A DNA stretch of 64,000 bases from Latrodectus hesperus (lineage: Eukaryota; Arthropoda; Arachnida; Araneae; Theridiidae): NCBI GenBank assembly GCA_037975125.1, contig CM075860.1:22251274-22315273 (forward strand). The letters are read 5' to 3'. A program made the translations under genes and the position numbers. The number at the start of each line of letters is the position of its first letter. The stretch's first letter is position 1. The notes under the pieces were generated by a model. It ran no database searches. It was given only the letters and a program-made list of their open reading frames with translations, and was not told the origin of the DNA. This document shows positions 23,760-37,370 of the stretch, in pieces.

Positions 23760-24125
23760 ATATGTGCTCGATGGGAGTCAGATCTGGCGATCTTGCAGGC
23801 CGGGATTCAAACTCAATACCTTCCAATAGTGAGAAATACGCCCTAACCAAGCAGGTATTACCCAGAGGGTGTACCATAGTGACCCAGGAAATGGGTCACC
23901 TCAATTTAAACTCATGGGCCCAATAGTAAACTCCAAATTTGGCCTGTTAAACCCAGAGGTATCACTTCAGATGGAAGATAAGGTGACCTAGACCTATTTA
24001 ACGTGCCCCACTCAATATTTTGAACATGACGAAACTTTGTTTGAGTCTGGATTCAAACTCACTACTTTACAAAAAAGTAAAGGACAAAGACCCTTACAAG
24101 CTAGTGCACCATGGTCGTTTTTCAA
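23760..24125 (-). repeat. SINE family E (tRNA-like), possibly with a second head
   Basis: The right end, on the minus strand, is cgaccatggtgcactagctt with B box gagtttgaatccagac. The inner block gacctatttaacgtgcc recurs in the copy at 26455-26750. A second tRNA-like B box (gagtttgaatcccgg in minus sense) occurs near 23800-23815, which suggests two adjacent insertions or a dimer. Confidence 0.6.
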
Positions 24126-24294
24126 TAATTTATACAATTAAAAATAAATATTAACTCTAAAATGTGGAAATTAACTATCTGCAGATTAACCTGAATATGT
24201 GAACATGATTTAGACTCAGAGATCCGTTGTAATGCGGAAAATTGTTTCATTTCCAAAATATACAGAGGTAGTCTTCATGTTACCTGGATCATTG

Positions 24295-24375
24295 CCGCCC
24301 AACTTGTCTAGTGGCCAGCGTATCTGACTGCGGATAGGGAGGTACTGGGTTTGAATCCCGGTTCGGGCATGGATG
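24295..24375 (+). repeat. SINE family B head fragment
   Basis: gccgcccaacttgtctagtgg through B box gggtttgaatcccggttcgg to catggatgtactt, then it stops abruptly. Only the first 80 bp of family B remains, so this is a 3'-truncated copy, unlike the 5' truncation usual for retroposons. Confidence 0.85.
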
Positions 24376-24671
24376 TACTTGCATTACTTATACGAGCGAA
24401 AAATGCCTCAGCTATACTTCTCTGCTATATCATCCATAATCAATATTGTGAAATAGGACACATAATATGCATTTAATTTAATTCAATTCACTATTACAAT
24501 GTATCATTTTCAAGAAAAAACGATGTATTAAATTATAATTCATTTGTATTATATTTTGACGTGAAAGAAATGAAATAAAGGAAGATAAAATTTCTTGACA
24601 TTTTAAAAATGTTTTCATTTCCTAATCTGTAAGCAGAACGTGATTTTGATTTTAAAAAGATACCTTTTTGC

Positions 24672-26440
<1,769 letters not shown>

Positions 26441-26454
26441 TTTTATCTTTTTCA

Positions 26455-26750
26455 ACACCCCAAGGGGTGCAGGGGATGGCACTGCATGTAGGAATCACAC
26501 AGAATGCTTTCATGGCCGCAAAAATAGGTGGGTAACTCGTAATTATGAGCAGGGAACAGGAAAATGACCCGTATATTGCCTTGCCACTCCAGTGGTATCA
26601 TTTCACATGGAGGACATTGCAGCCACGACCTATTTAACGTGCCTCATTCACTATGAGCAAACGCGAGGGACCTTCGATTGGGAAAGAATTTTAACGCACA
26701 ACCTACCGGTAAAGAGAACAAGTGCTTTTACCAGTTAGGACACCAACGTT
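26455..26750 (-). repeat. SINE family E, diverged copy
   Basis: Shares ggtatcatttcacatgga and gacctatttaacgtgcctca with the copy at 23760-24125. The tRNA-like head at the right is strongly decayed. Confidence 0.55.
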
Positions 26751-26989
26751 TACATTAAAAATATAGAAAATAACTTTCAATTCATTTTTATGGATATTTA
26801 CCTTGGTTCATTTTAGCTTGAATTGTTCTACGAGTCCAGAAACTTCATGGCTTCTGTTTATCGTATGACAGTGTTCATGTAAAAGGTATAACGATTTTTA
26901 CCCTAGGAAGTCTGACTTCATGATTTTGAAATACAGAGCTTGCAAAAGACATCGGAACACAGGCATCATTTTTCAGGAAATTCACCAAT

Positions 26990-27250
26990 TAATAAACATT
27001 AATAAGCAAGAGAGAGAGAGATAATAATCATTAGTAAACATTAATAAGCATGAGAGAGAGAGAGAGAGAGAATAATTATTAGTAAACATTAATAAGCATG
27101 AGAGAGAGAATAATCATTAGTAAACATTAATAAGCACGAGAGACAGAGAGAGAATAATCATTAGTAAACATTAATAAGCATGAGAGTGAGAGAGAGAGAA
27201 TAATCATTAGTAAACATATTGATAGGCATGAGAGAGATTATCATTAATAT
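26990..27250 (+). repeat. Minisatellite with (GA)n core
   Basis: About six tandem units of 38-53 bp. Each is aataatcattagtaaacat plus taataagcatg plus a variable (ga)n run. The GA run length differs between units, so the unit contains its own microsatellite. Confidence 0.95.
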
Positions 27251-27995
27251 AAACATAAATAATCTTCAGCAGTAATGACTATGGAACCTACAACATTTTG
27301 CTAACAAGTACGATGTCTTTCCTTATCAAGCCACCAGGAATTTATAATTATTAAATCCTAAAGTCTCATTGTAGCATAATGTTATGACAGTGCTCTTTAC
27401 AACGAGAGGTAATAGGTTTGATATGAGCCTCTGTAGAAAAACGGGAGTTCTTCCCTCTGCAAGAAAGCTAATAGCGATAATTCATGTTTCCTTCTCTGTG
27501 ACAGTGAATGCATCTCGTTATCTATGAAAATAATCCTACGGGAGAGCAACTTATGCGCCGGATATTAAAATCTCTCACAGTCACTTAAGGTTCCTCCACT
27601 AGATCGAATTAATCTCAGTAACTCTCTCTAATGTCCTAAAAATATTCCATTTTAAGCAGTTATAATATTCTTGATTATGCTATTATCGTAAATAAAATTA
27701 CTAATTTGTCATCTTTGTTTATTTTGCATAAATCGTATATGCGTGTCCCACTTTAAGAAAAGGTAAACAAGAAATTTATCGTCATTAAATGAGAGGGAGT
27801 GTAATTAGAGTAGGGCGTGATTGAGGCACCTATCAGTCTAGAGTAGAAATATCATTCGTTGTAAAAGCAGGTCCAACGCACTCATTCATCAAACGCAATT
27901 CATACAGTAGAGAAAAGAAACGTACTTGTCGAAGGAGTTCCTTTTGTGTGGTTTGTTTTTCATCACCGTGCTGCATCCATATTCTACCAAGTGCC
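27251..27995. other. No recognisable gene
   Basis: From about 27780 the sequence is less AT-rich. It may be the 5' part of the mariner element starting near 28000, but I could not read the N-terminal domain. Confidence 0.4.
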
Positions 27996-27999
27996 GACC

Positions 28000-28412
28000 A
28001 GTGACGAAAAGTGAGTCCTTATGACACTTCCAAGAATTCCAAACTTTGGTTGTCACCCCAGGATACTGTCCCGCTCAGCGTAGGACTATTTATGCTTTCA
28101 AACTAGATTGTACTTAGTATCTGGTGGACTAGTCGTCAAGGGGTTGACTATGAGCTGCTACCAACCGGCCAAACGGTCACTGTCGATCTATAATCTTAGA
28201 AATTGGAACATGTGCAACAGGCATTGCAAAGGTAGAAGCCAACAGTGGTTAATCGCAATAGAGTACTGTTCTTGTCCGATAAAGCGAAGCCGAATGTTGT
28301 GCGATTGGCCATGATTACCATACAGTGACTTGGTTGGGTGACTTAGTGCAATCCTCCTTACTAAATTCACCTTGAACTTTCAGATTACCAATTCTTTTCT
28401 TCACTGTACAAT
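28000..28412 (+). pseudogene. Mos1-like mariner (DD34D) transposase fragment
   Basis: Catalytic half of a mariner transposase. VPTSDEK followed by a stop (the family has Trp there) near 27995-28010 gives the first Asp. After a frameshift: NSKLWLSPQDTVPLSVG, then SIWWTSRQGVDYELLPTGQT and VTVDL. The frame then reads VLFLSDKAKPNVVRLAM (second Asp), and LELSDYQFFSSLYNF near 28375-28412 gives the third Asp. The count from the second to the third Asp is exactly 34 residues in a single frame, as in mariners, although that frame has several stops. The element ends abruptly at the junction with the next transposase. No terminal repeats were found. Confidence 0.8.
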
Positions 28413-28420
28413 TTCTAATA

Positions 28421-28770
28421 ATGAACTATGTAGCCCCAACACATTTTTCCATAACTGTCTGCAACATTTTGAACGCCACACATCACGCAGGATGAATTGG
28501 ACGTAACATGCGGCTTGGCTTCCTCACTCACCGTATCTCACCGTAAATATTTCATGTACCCTCAGAACAAAATTTTTTATTCTGAGGGTACATGAAATAT
28601 TTAGTCTATGAGACGGCTGTGGACTCAACTGAAGATCTCGTGGCTAGAATCGTTGCTGCCGAGAAAAAATTAATAAAACACCAGAAATCTTCGAGAGGGT
28701 GCGACAGTCGTTCCTCTGCTGGTGTCAATTGTGCAACGACACACATGTTCGGCATTGGGAGCAGTGATTG
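28421..28770 (+). pseudogene. IS630/Tc1-superfamily (DDE_3-type) transposase tail
   Basis: From 28421 the frame reads MNYVAPTHFSITVCNILNAT, matching the family's M-H-D-G-A-P-x-H-F-S block with Asp and Gly changed to Tyr and Val. A stop replaces Trp before IGRN. Then AAWLPHSPYLT matches W-P-x-R-S-P-D-L-T, again with Asp changed to Tyr. After an inverted duplication (28544-28603) the reading resumes as GYMKYLVYETAVDSTEDLV, then PEIFERVRQSFLCWCQLC, the usual C-terminal segment, and ends near 28770. The family name comes from remembered consensus. The element starts inside its domain, directly after the mariner fragment. Confidence 0.72.
28544..28603. repeat. Perfect 24-bp inverted repeat (hairpin)
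   Basis: Arms 28544-28567 and 28580-28603 are exact reverse complements with a 12-nt loop. The right arm is the original transposase coding sequence (GYMKYL). The left arm interrupts the homology between SPYLT and that block. Confidence 0.97.
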
Positions 28771-28953
28771 TGAATATTTCACTAAACAACAAATATGAAA
28801 TTTACCTTTTGGTAATATTCATTCGCTAATCCAACACTGTTGTAAGTGTTGGGTAAGCACTGACAGGTGGTAATTTCTCTTTTTCGCCTCTCAGAGTGGA
28901 ATCCGACCCTATGTTCCTGTGTCCTGTGTCATTATTGCTTGTCTGGATGAGTA

Positions 28954-30088
<1,135 letters not shown>

Positions 30089-30375
30089 ACCGTGGAAGAC
30101 CGAAAGGAGAATGTCGACTTTCACCGGTGAATGTTAACAAACACCAAATAAGTCGATGGATGATCGAATGTTTCACTACATTCTTGTACATTCGGACCGT
30201 CTCAGGTGTCTGTCGACAATCACAGACATGATCTGGTGGAGGTCGGCAAGAGAGGAGCCGGCAAAGAAGCGACTGGTCCTTCGTTCTGCTTGAAGTCAGT
30301 CTTATGCAAGGTTTAATGTTGAGAGCAACACGTTTCCTCAATTTTTTTTTCTTCCGATTACCTATTTTATACAGA

Positions 30376-31608
30376 ATGGATACTGCAGCGAATCGTGATT
30401 TTTTTCTTGAAAAGTCAAGTGGATTAATTGCGAGTAAATGAGAAAGTAAACGAGACATTTGTTTTTATTTTTCTTCAGAAAAGTATTCTAAAATGCTTTC
30501 TCAAGTGGTTTCTGTTAAAACAAAGTGCAACATACCTTTGGATTACAGACGATTAAAACGTTTTGACGTTTCAAATATTAATGATGAAGAGAAGTTAAAT
30601 GTAACATTAAAGCCAGGAGAAACGAATATACAGTATGATGTTACCAATGAGGAATTGTACAGTATACTATATGAAACTCACACCAGAATAGGCGAAGGAA
30701 GAAGAACACGTCTGCTTAAAGAGTTGCAAAATAAATATAAAATATTACATATGATATTGTAATGTTGTATTTCAATTTATGGAAACATTGTCAAATGAAA
30801 CACAGTACACATCTAAGAATTCTTCTTAGGGCAAAAGAAGTAGCGTATCAAGTTCTTCCAATATTTTTAACATTTGAAGCTCCAGCAATATTGCAGTCAT
30901 ATAATGTAAGAGAATTCAGTAGTCAATTCATATCCGAAACATGCGCTGTGTCGAAAGATGTTAGGATAGTTCATGGAAAGCCTCGTCCCAGTCAAACACG
31001 AGGCTCAGTTGAAAGGGCCAATCAGGATATACAGAATATGCTAACTGCATGGATGAACGATAACGATACAAATAAACGATCAGAAGGCTTACCCTTTTTT
31101 CAATTTGCTAAGAACACTACATACCACGAAGGAATACGCCAAAGTCCTTATGAAGCCATGTTTGGCATTAGAGTGGAAAGAGGCATAGAATCGTCCTTTT
31201 TACCAAGCGAACAAATCGTAAACATCGAAACCGAAGAGCAACTTGAAGAAATTGCCATTACTTTTGAAACCGAAGAACAGCTTGAAGAATCTGGTAATAC
31301 ATCTGAAAACATTGGAGTGGTGTTCATACTGAAAACCATATTGCAAAGAAAATACTAAAGAGAAATTGCAGTCTACCACGTATTCACATCAAGTTCAGAC
31401 TGAAAAACACTAGTTAATTTCTATAAAAAGAGCGGTTACGAAAGAGAATCTTTTACTGCAAGAAACGAAAATTTTACGAACCTAACAAAAAAATTTCCTA
31501 CTGCTCAAACTGGTGATATTGTACGAATACAAATCCCTGATGTTGATCGTGGTCGTACAGACAACCGAAATGTGTTAGCGGTTGTTATTGGAATAGAAAA
31601 TTCCGACT
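30376..31608 (+). pseudogene. KRBA2/SCAND3-like integrase, decayed
   Basis: Integrase-bearing transposon protein. A short exon starts at ATG 30376 (MDTAANRDFFLEKSSGLIA). A 45-bp intron, 30434-30478 (gtaaat...ttcttcag), would join it in frame to KYSKMLSQVVSVKTK. Then come DYRRLKRFDV and NEELYSILYETHTRIGEG, then a frameshift near 30740, NITYDIVMLYFNLWKHCQMK, and a deletion that removes the region of the first catalytic Asp. RAKEVAYQVLPIF follows. The second site reads ILQSYNVREF where the family has S-D-N-G-R-E-F. IVHGKPRPSQTRGSVERANQ keeps the catalytic Glu. After a stop at 31358 the C-terminal IPDVDRGRTDNRNVLAVVI remains in the same frame, and the copy ends at a (TA)n array. Confidence 0.82.
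30434..30478 (+). other. Candidate 45-bp spliceosomal intron
   Basis: GT at 30434 (gtaaatgaga) and AG at 30478, preceded by tttttatttttcttc. Removing it joins GCG-A to AA-AAG, keeping the frame and skipping a TGA. The joined reading (GLIA-KKYSKML) fits the family better than either unspliced frame. Confidence 0.55.
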
Positions 31609-31609
31609 T

Positions 31610-31610
<1 letters not shown>

Positions 31611-31676
<66 letters not shown>
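31611..31676. repeat. (TA)n microsatellite, 66 bp
   Basis: Pure (TA)n directly after the last readable integrase codons. Confidence 0.98.
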
Positions 31677-31678
<2 letters not shown>

Positions 31679-31679
31679 A

Positions 31680-32940
31680 ATGGAGAATTTATTATGAAAT
31701 TTAAAAATATTTATTTCAATTGTTTATAGAATAAAAGTATAGATTACATATAATATACATAATTATGCTTATTGTTATAAAGCAATAAATACATATTTTT
31801 TAAAATTTTGCAAAATTTGCTTTCGATGACTATTTTAAATAAATTATCATCAAATACATATTGAGGTATTATTAGTTTTAGTTATTTAAAACTATATGTG
31901 GTTCACCTTTTATTATTATTAAATTACAAATTAAAATAACTGCAATATATTGGACAGAAAAGCTGCTTTTACAAGAAACAAATCTATATTCTGAAAACTT
32001 ATAAAATGAAATATTTTCACCATCGGAGATTTAAAATACAGAGAACAATGCTTTGTAATACACAAATTGTTGTACATTTTCTATACGTTCTTTTCAAATA
32101 AGAATCATTGAACCGAAATTTGTAATTTCTAATTAAATATTCAAAGCAAAGAAAAAGGGTTTTTCAAATTCAGATAAAAAAATAATGTTTCTAGGATAGT
32201 TTTTTTATGTAATGTATTTTGAATATAACAAAGTATAAAATAAGAATTGAAATGCTATAAAAATAAATCTTCTGAAATGTGTGTTCAATAAAATGATTTT
32301 TATCTGTATGGAAGACCTAAAATATATTGAAGAGAATTTATAGAAAGCATTTTTCCTTTCCTTTAGATTTATCTCACTCATTTTGATTGAACTTATATTT
32401 ATGTTTTCTATAATATTGGCTTTAAAGTCAATGAAAAATGATGTTTCAAATGTTGATCTAAAATTAAATGTTATCTTCTAAGAGCAAATTGTTTTAGGCA
32501 TTTTGCATATTTTCAACTCGAAATTGTCAATTTATTTACATATATTTGTATTCTGAAATGCTCATTGAATAAAATGTATTTTCTATTGAAAACTTAATGT
32601 GTACTGCAGATAACTTTGAAACATAAAGTTTTCTTTCTTTGAAATATCCTGAATTTACAAGTGTATTAGAACTTAAATTTATATTGGAGCACACTTATTT
32701 AAACAAGCACTTAAAGCAACGAATAATCATTTTTTCAATTTCACATGATGATAAACATAACCCTTCTAACAGCCAATTATATCATTTCAAATTCATATAA
32801 TGAGTTTTCATATACTGAAGTATAAACTTGGAGTGGATGCACTTGAATGCATTTGTATTCTGAAATGCTCATTGGATGAAATCTTTCTTCTATCAAAAAC
32901 TTTAAGTATACTGAAAAAGGGTACAAGCCTATACAATCAG
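31680..32940. other. AT-rich sequence with dispersed similar blocks
   Basis: No gene. The word tttgtattctgaaatgctcattg occurs near 32545 and again near 32851, with a similar block near 32270. This suggests a very degenerate long-period repeat. Confidence 0.45.
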
Positions 32941-32947
32941 TAACTTA

Positions 32948-33347
32948 TTGTTGTGTTGTTGTTTATGACACTTACACAAGTCAAGCTCAATATGCCCTTT
33001 GGCTGTGCGAATTAAGTCAATAGAGAGCGTCTTTCGTTTGGATCAGAGCACCACGAAGGTGAAAGTACGACATTGCCCTTTTTAAGGTGCCTCGTCATTT
33101 TGAACCACGGTCAGGTGACGAAGCCACACCTGAGCTGGTACCCTCCTCTCCACATCCACGCCACACCAGTGAAAGGACTTTGAACGTCACATATTAACGT
33201 GGACACGTCCCCAACCCACGGAGTTCCAGCAACCCAGTGAAGGAGAGTACACCGTGGTCACCCTCCCAACCACTGCCCACGGCAAATGATGCTTCACTTT
33301 GCTGAGCTTACGGGAAGCGGCGTGAAGCCACTGAGCCACTGGAGCTC
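32948..33347 (-). repeat. SINE family D, second copy
   Basis: Aligns end to end with 10036-10429: GTT-rich tail, gtcattttgaaccacggtca, cacatattaacgtggacacg, and a tRNA-like head ending ccactgagccactggagctc. The minus-strand A-box sequence TGGCTCAGTGG is exact here. Confidence 0.92.
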
Positions 33348-33535
33348 ACGGCTCATTGTCACCCGATTCAGTAAAATAACATTTTTTCAGTAAATAACAG
33401 GTGTCCTTTACGAAATAACTTAATTGTAATGAGTTGAGGCAATACATCTCATAATATAAAAGCATTTTTAAAAATGAAAGAAAGTATTTGAAATTGAAAC
33501 TTGTGCAATAATGATAATAAGTATCTATAAAATAA

Positions 33536-34860
33536 TTGCAAAAAATATTCGATATTGAAATTTATCTTTGTTCAATAGTCCCGATTCTTGGAGTGACAGC
33601 TGTCTTTATGATTGCCTCGTTCAGTATTCGTGTCAAGCACTTGTTGTTAGAAATTTCACTTTCAAGTATTTGTATAATTTTTGGGCTCGATAATTCTTCA
33701 CTGTCGGAATCTTTTATTGGTTGGTTATGTGTTCGGTTGCCGATCACCCTGTCAGTGATCAGAGTACCTGACTACGGATAGGAAGGTCCTGATTTTTGAA
33801 TCCCGGTTAGGGCATAGATGTACTTTCTCTCTCTATCTGTCTTTGTCCCTTCCTTGTATGAATGAGGTGTGAAGGGTTGCCTATCCTATAAACGGGTACC
33901 TGTGGCATGTGTGTACTGAAGAAGTCGGACTCCACACCAAAATTTAGTTCAGTTGAAAAAGTGGAGCAGCGCACCCCATATTGCCAGCCTAGCTGGCACA
34001 CGACAACAACAACAACATTTATTCGGCTAGTGTCCAGCCCATAGAGAAAATTATAGATGATCATGAGTGTGCAGAACACAGCTATCTCCTTGATGTTTTC
34101 GAAGGATTGACTCATTTTTATGTTGAGCAGTGGGAATTTCTCGAAAAGAGACAGAGATCTTAAAATGGCAGGGCAGTCAAAAATGTGCTTTGTTGTAAGT
34201 AGAATATTATCGCAGTGGTTGCAGAGACGGTATGTTCTGTTGCCATCTCTCCGTATCTTGATAGTGACCCGTTCTAAGGTGAAATAATGATATATTTAGT
34301 GAGGTCTCAATTTGCGTTTATTTACACAAATTTGTGAGTCTTTTTTAAAGGCGTTTTTTCAGAGACGGTATCATCTTACAATCACATTGACATTCGCAAG
34401 AGTGACTTTGAAGACATTTCCGTCATTCAGTTTTCTCTCTTTTTGGGCAAGTTAATCTGCCTCTTCATTTCTAACGATGCCAATGTAGGCGAGCTCCCAT
34501 TGCAGAATACATGTTTAGAATTTTTTTATTTCCTACAATCGGTGGTGAATATCATGGATTACCCTTGATCTATCGTTTTTGATGATTTTAAAGAAGATTT
34601 GGAGTCACAAAAGATGACTATCCCATTGACTTTGTCAAGGTTGTTCAGTGACATGTATGCGTGCAATCCATGATGTATTGCTCTAAGTTCACTAAGAAAT
34701 TCAAGGCAATAGATCCAGTGTTCAATGAATAGTTCGTAGCTAAGACGTTGGGTAATACAAAGTGTACACTTGCGCAGCTTTTTTGAAGTTCGGCTGAGCA
34801 AAGACTAGGTTATTTTCCAATATTGCATTGATACGCTGTATACCCTTTTGAAAGATAACT
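33536..34860 (-). pseudogene. LINE RNase H and tail, interrupted by SINE B
   Basis: On the minus strand, 34801-34559 encodes the RNase H start ELRAIHHGLHAYMSLNNLDK followed by IVIFCDSKSSLKS, where CDSKSS is the usual T-D-S-x-S-S catalytic Asp block. After stops, the zinc-knuckle tail appears near 34245-34160: CNHCDNILLTTKHIFDCPAI. It continues as SFENIKEIAVFCTLMIIYNF to about 34020, where a SINE B is inserted. Left of the SINE, 33747-33562 is open on the minus strand (NQPIKDSDSEELSSPKIIQI) and could be the last part of the same protein; that continuation is inference. It is a different LINE family from the one at 14 kb, as the knuckle and ending differ. Confidence 0.7.
33740..34018 (+). repeat. 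SINE family B, full-length
   Basis: Head gccgatcaccctgtcagtg, B-box region tttttgaatcccggttagg, the shared body, terminal hairpin tgccagcctagctggca and an (AAC)n tail. The flanks atgtgttcgg and atttattcgg agree at 8 of 10 positions. It lies inside a LINE remnant read on the opposite strand. Confidence 0.9.
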
Positions 34861-35230
34861 GTTGTTACTTATGATACTTGGACAAGCCAAGCTCGCTATG
34901 CTCGTTGGTTGTAGGTTGTATCAGTAAGTCAGTAAGTTGTGTCTTTCGATTTAAACAGAGCTCCACGAAGGTGAAAGTACCACTTTGCTCTAAACTCCGA
35001 CAGATGGCACCACTAGGAAATCCACTCCCTCAATTTTGACATTGACATGGAAGAGGAGAAGATTCCCTCCGGACTATTACATACATGGTAACTGATAGAC
35101 AAATCGACCACAGGACTTAAGATTCCACAGCTTTAACGAGCTGGCATATCGTGGTGAGTTTTTTGGTGGCATAGGGAACTGAACCGCGGACTTCCGGTCC
35201 GATGTCCTAACCACTAGGCTAACACGGCCT
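34861..35230 (-). repeat. SINE family C, full-length
   Basis: Tail tgttgttacttatgatactt at the left, then gacaagccaagctcgc, gtgaaagtaccactttgctc, gatggcaccactaggaaatc. At the right is the tRNA-like head: minus-strand B box around ggttcagttccc and A box around tagcctagtggttagg. Flanking duplication is not clear. Confidence 0.9.
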
Positions 35231-37098
35231 CTTTTTTATATAATTTTTGGAGCATGGAACGATGAGATTAGTGTTGACAGTAGTACTCCTGTGTAAGCAC
35301 TTGGAAGCTTTTATTAATTCAGCTCTATCAGTGCGATTCAGTGTCATTCAAGTTGCCATTTTTTTCTGATATTCGTAGAACCGACTGCTTAATAGCATAT
35401 CAGAAAATGAAATGCTTCAGAAAAAAAAGGAATGTTGCAATGAAAGTAAATAGCTTGATCTCCTATTGATCCCATGAAAATTTGCACGCATCTCTCTGTA
35501 TTTGACCAAAAACACATACGTTGATGAAATATATTTTAAAAAGGATAAATAAGAAAAACTATTGTGTCAATCTTTTCTCCATAAAAAAGTGAGCTTGTAT
35601 AAATAAAAATAAATGATTTTTATCGCTATGTCATACAGACCAGAATTATACATTAGGTAAATTTTGAAATACGAGTAAACATATATCCCTCTAGGAGTAT
35701 GTATTATATTATTTACCAAGTATGTGTCAAGAATTTTCCCGAAAATATCCCTGGATTACATTTTTTATGAACGTAAAAGTATTATTTTTGGTCATACAAG
35801 CCCCAACAATACAGCTGTGTTAAGAATATTAAAAAAAACTGTTATATATTCTTTTATAAACTCTGTTATATAAAAAGTGTCTTTTCTTCATTCTGCAGTG
35901 ATTTCACCAAGAGTAGTTTAATTTAAATTTATAATTTCTCAACAAGCATTCAAAACAATGAAAATAACACTTTTCGGTTGTCATTGAAAAATATCTATTG
36001 TTATCAGCAAATTATTTTCTGTAATGAGTTTTGCATACATTCAAGTATAAAGTGGGAATGAATATACACCCGTGGTTTTAGCGAACAGATATTTAAAAAT
36101 ACAAATTTACATTTAAATATCTTAATAATTCTTTACTATGAAATTGTGTTTCCATTTTTATTAGAAACCAATTTATATGCAAATAAATGTTTTAAATAGA
36201 AGGACTGTATATTCCCTTACTTAAAATGTCTTTCCAATCTATGGACTTTTAGATACAGCGATGATTGTGTTCTTTTTTTAAATACAAAATAAAACAAAAT
36301 GTACATAATCTTTTATTGACAGATAATTTTTCGATTACACATAGCTTTTTATTTTAAAGTAATAAAGTAAGTGTAATGCTTTCAGGTTTTTTTAGAATTA
36401 GCTATAAAATTCAGAACATTTTTAATTCGTTTTGTTTATGAAATAAAACTTTCACTAAAAATTGATATTTGTGTATTAGTATATGAAATAGAACTTAATA
36501 TTCATCGTAGACTTTAGTATAATTTTTCTCTGTTTTAATTTCATTTAATTTTCAGAGAGAGATTTGCTAAAACAAAGCATTCAATTTCGCCATTATAGAG
36601 CTTTCTCAAACCGTGATACTTTTGGTCTTTAAAAAATATTTCTAATTAGCTTTAAACCATTTATCTATTAATGCATGAGCTAAACTCAATTAATTTTTAT
36701 TTTTGACTTGTATTTTTGAAATACATTTTTTGAATTTTCCAAAATAATTCCAATTATTTGAATAGACTTTAATCTCGCACCGAGTCATGCTTACATTCAT
36801 GTAGCTTCTTAATTTATGAGAATAAAATCATTTTTCATTAGCATCCACTCTCTTAACATTCTATCTAACTGAATTGCGGATTTATTTTTCTCACATTTGC
36901 AATCATTTTTAGAATAAATAATGATAAAAATATTTTAGAATAAATGTATTACAAATAGATTCTTATAGATAAATACTGGTTTTAAGGTATTTAAGGTATT
37001 TTGACACTACGTGATCGAGCATATAAACACCCAACACCCAAATCTATTGTAAAGCCTTAAAGTGTCCGCAGTTTGAATATATATACATATAATAAATG
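35231..37098. other. AT-rich sequence, nothing recognised
   Basis: No gene or repeat family recognised. Blocks near 36040 loosely resemble 32810 (tgaagtataaa...gtggatg). Confidence 0.5.
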
Positions 37099-37109
37099 CA
37101 AACTTTACA

Positions 37110-37359
37110 GTGTCTGACTGCGGATATGGAGGTCCTGGGTTCGAATCCCGATTCGGGAATGGATGTACTTTCTCTCTATGCTGTCTTTGTCCTGTCCTTG
37201 TATGAATGTGAAGTGATTGGTTGCATACCCTATAAACAGGTACCTATGGCATGCGTGTACTGAGGAAGTCAGACTCCACACCAAAATAGGGTTCAGTTGG
37301 AAAAGTGGAGCAGCGCACCCCATATTGCCAGCCTAGTTGGCACACAACAACAACAACGA
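37110..37359 (+). repeat. SINE family B, 5'-truncated copy
   Basis: Begins inside the head (tgtctgactgcgg), so the A box is missing, but keeps B box gggttcgaatcccg, body, hairpin (tgccagc...gttggca, one G-U pair) and (AAC)n tail. A perfect 11-bp duplication, caaactttaca, flanks it at 37099-37109 and 37360-37370. The truncation therefore happened during insertion. Confidence 0.95.
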
Positions 37360-37370
37360 CAAACTTTACA

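Noticed and set aside
27001..27250. CRISPR-like array
   Set aside because: Units are contiguous, with GA microsatellite between similar words rather than unique spacers, and the context is an animal genome.
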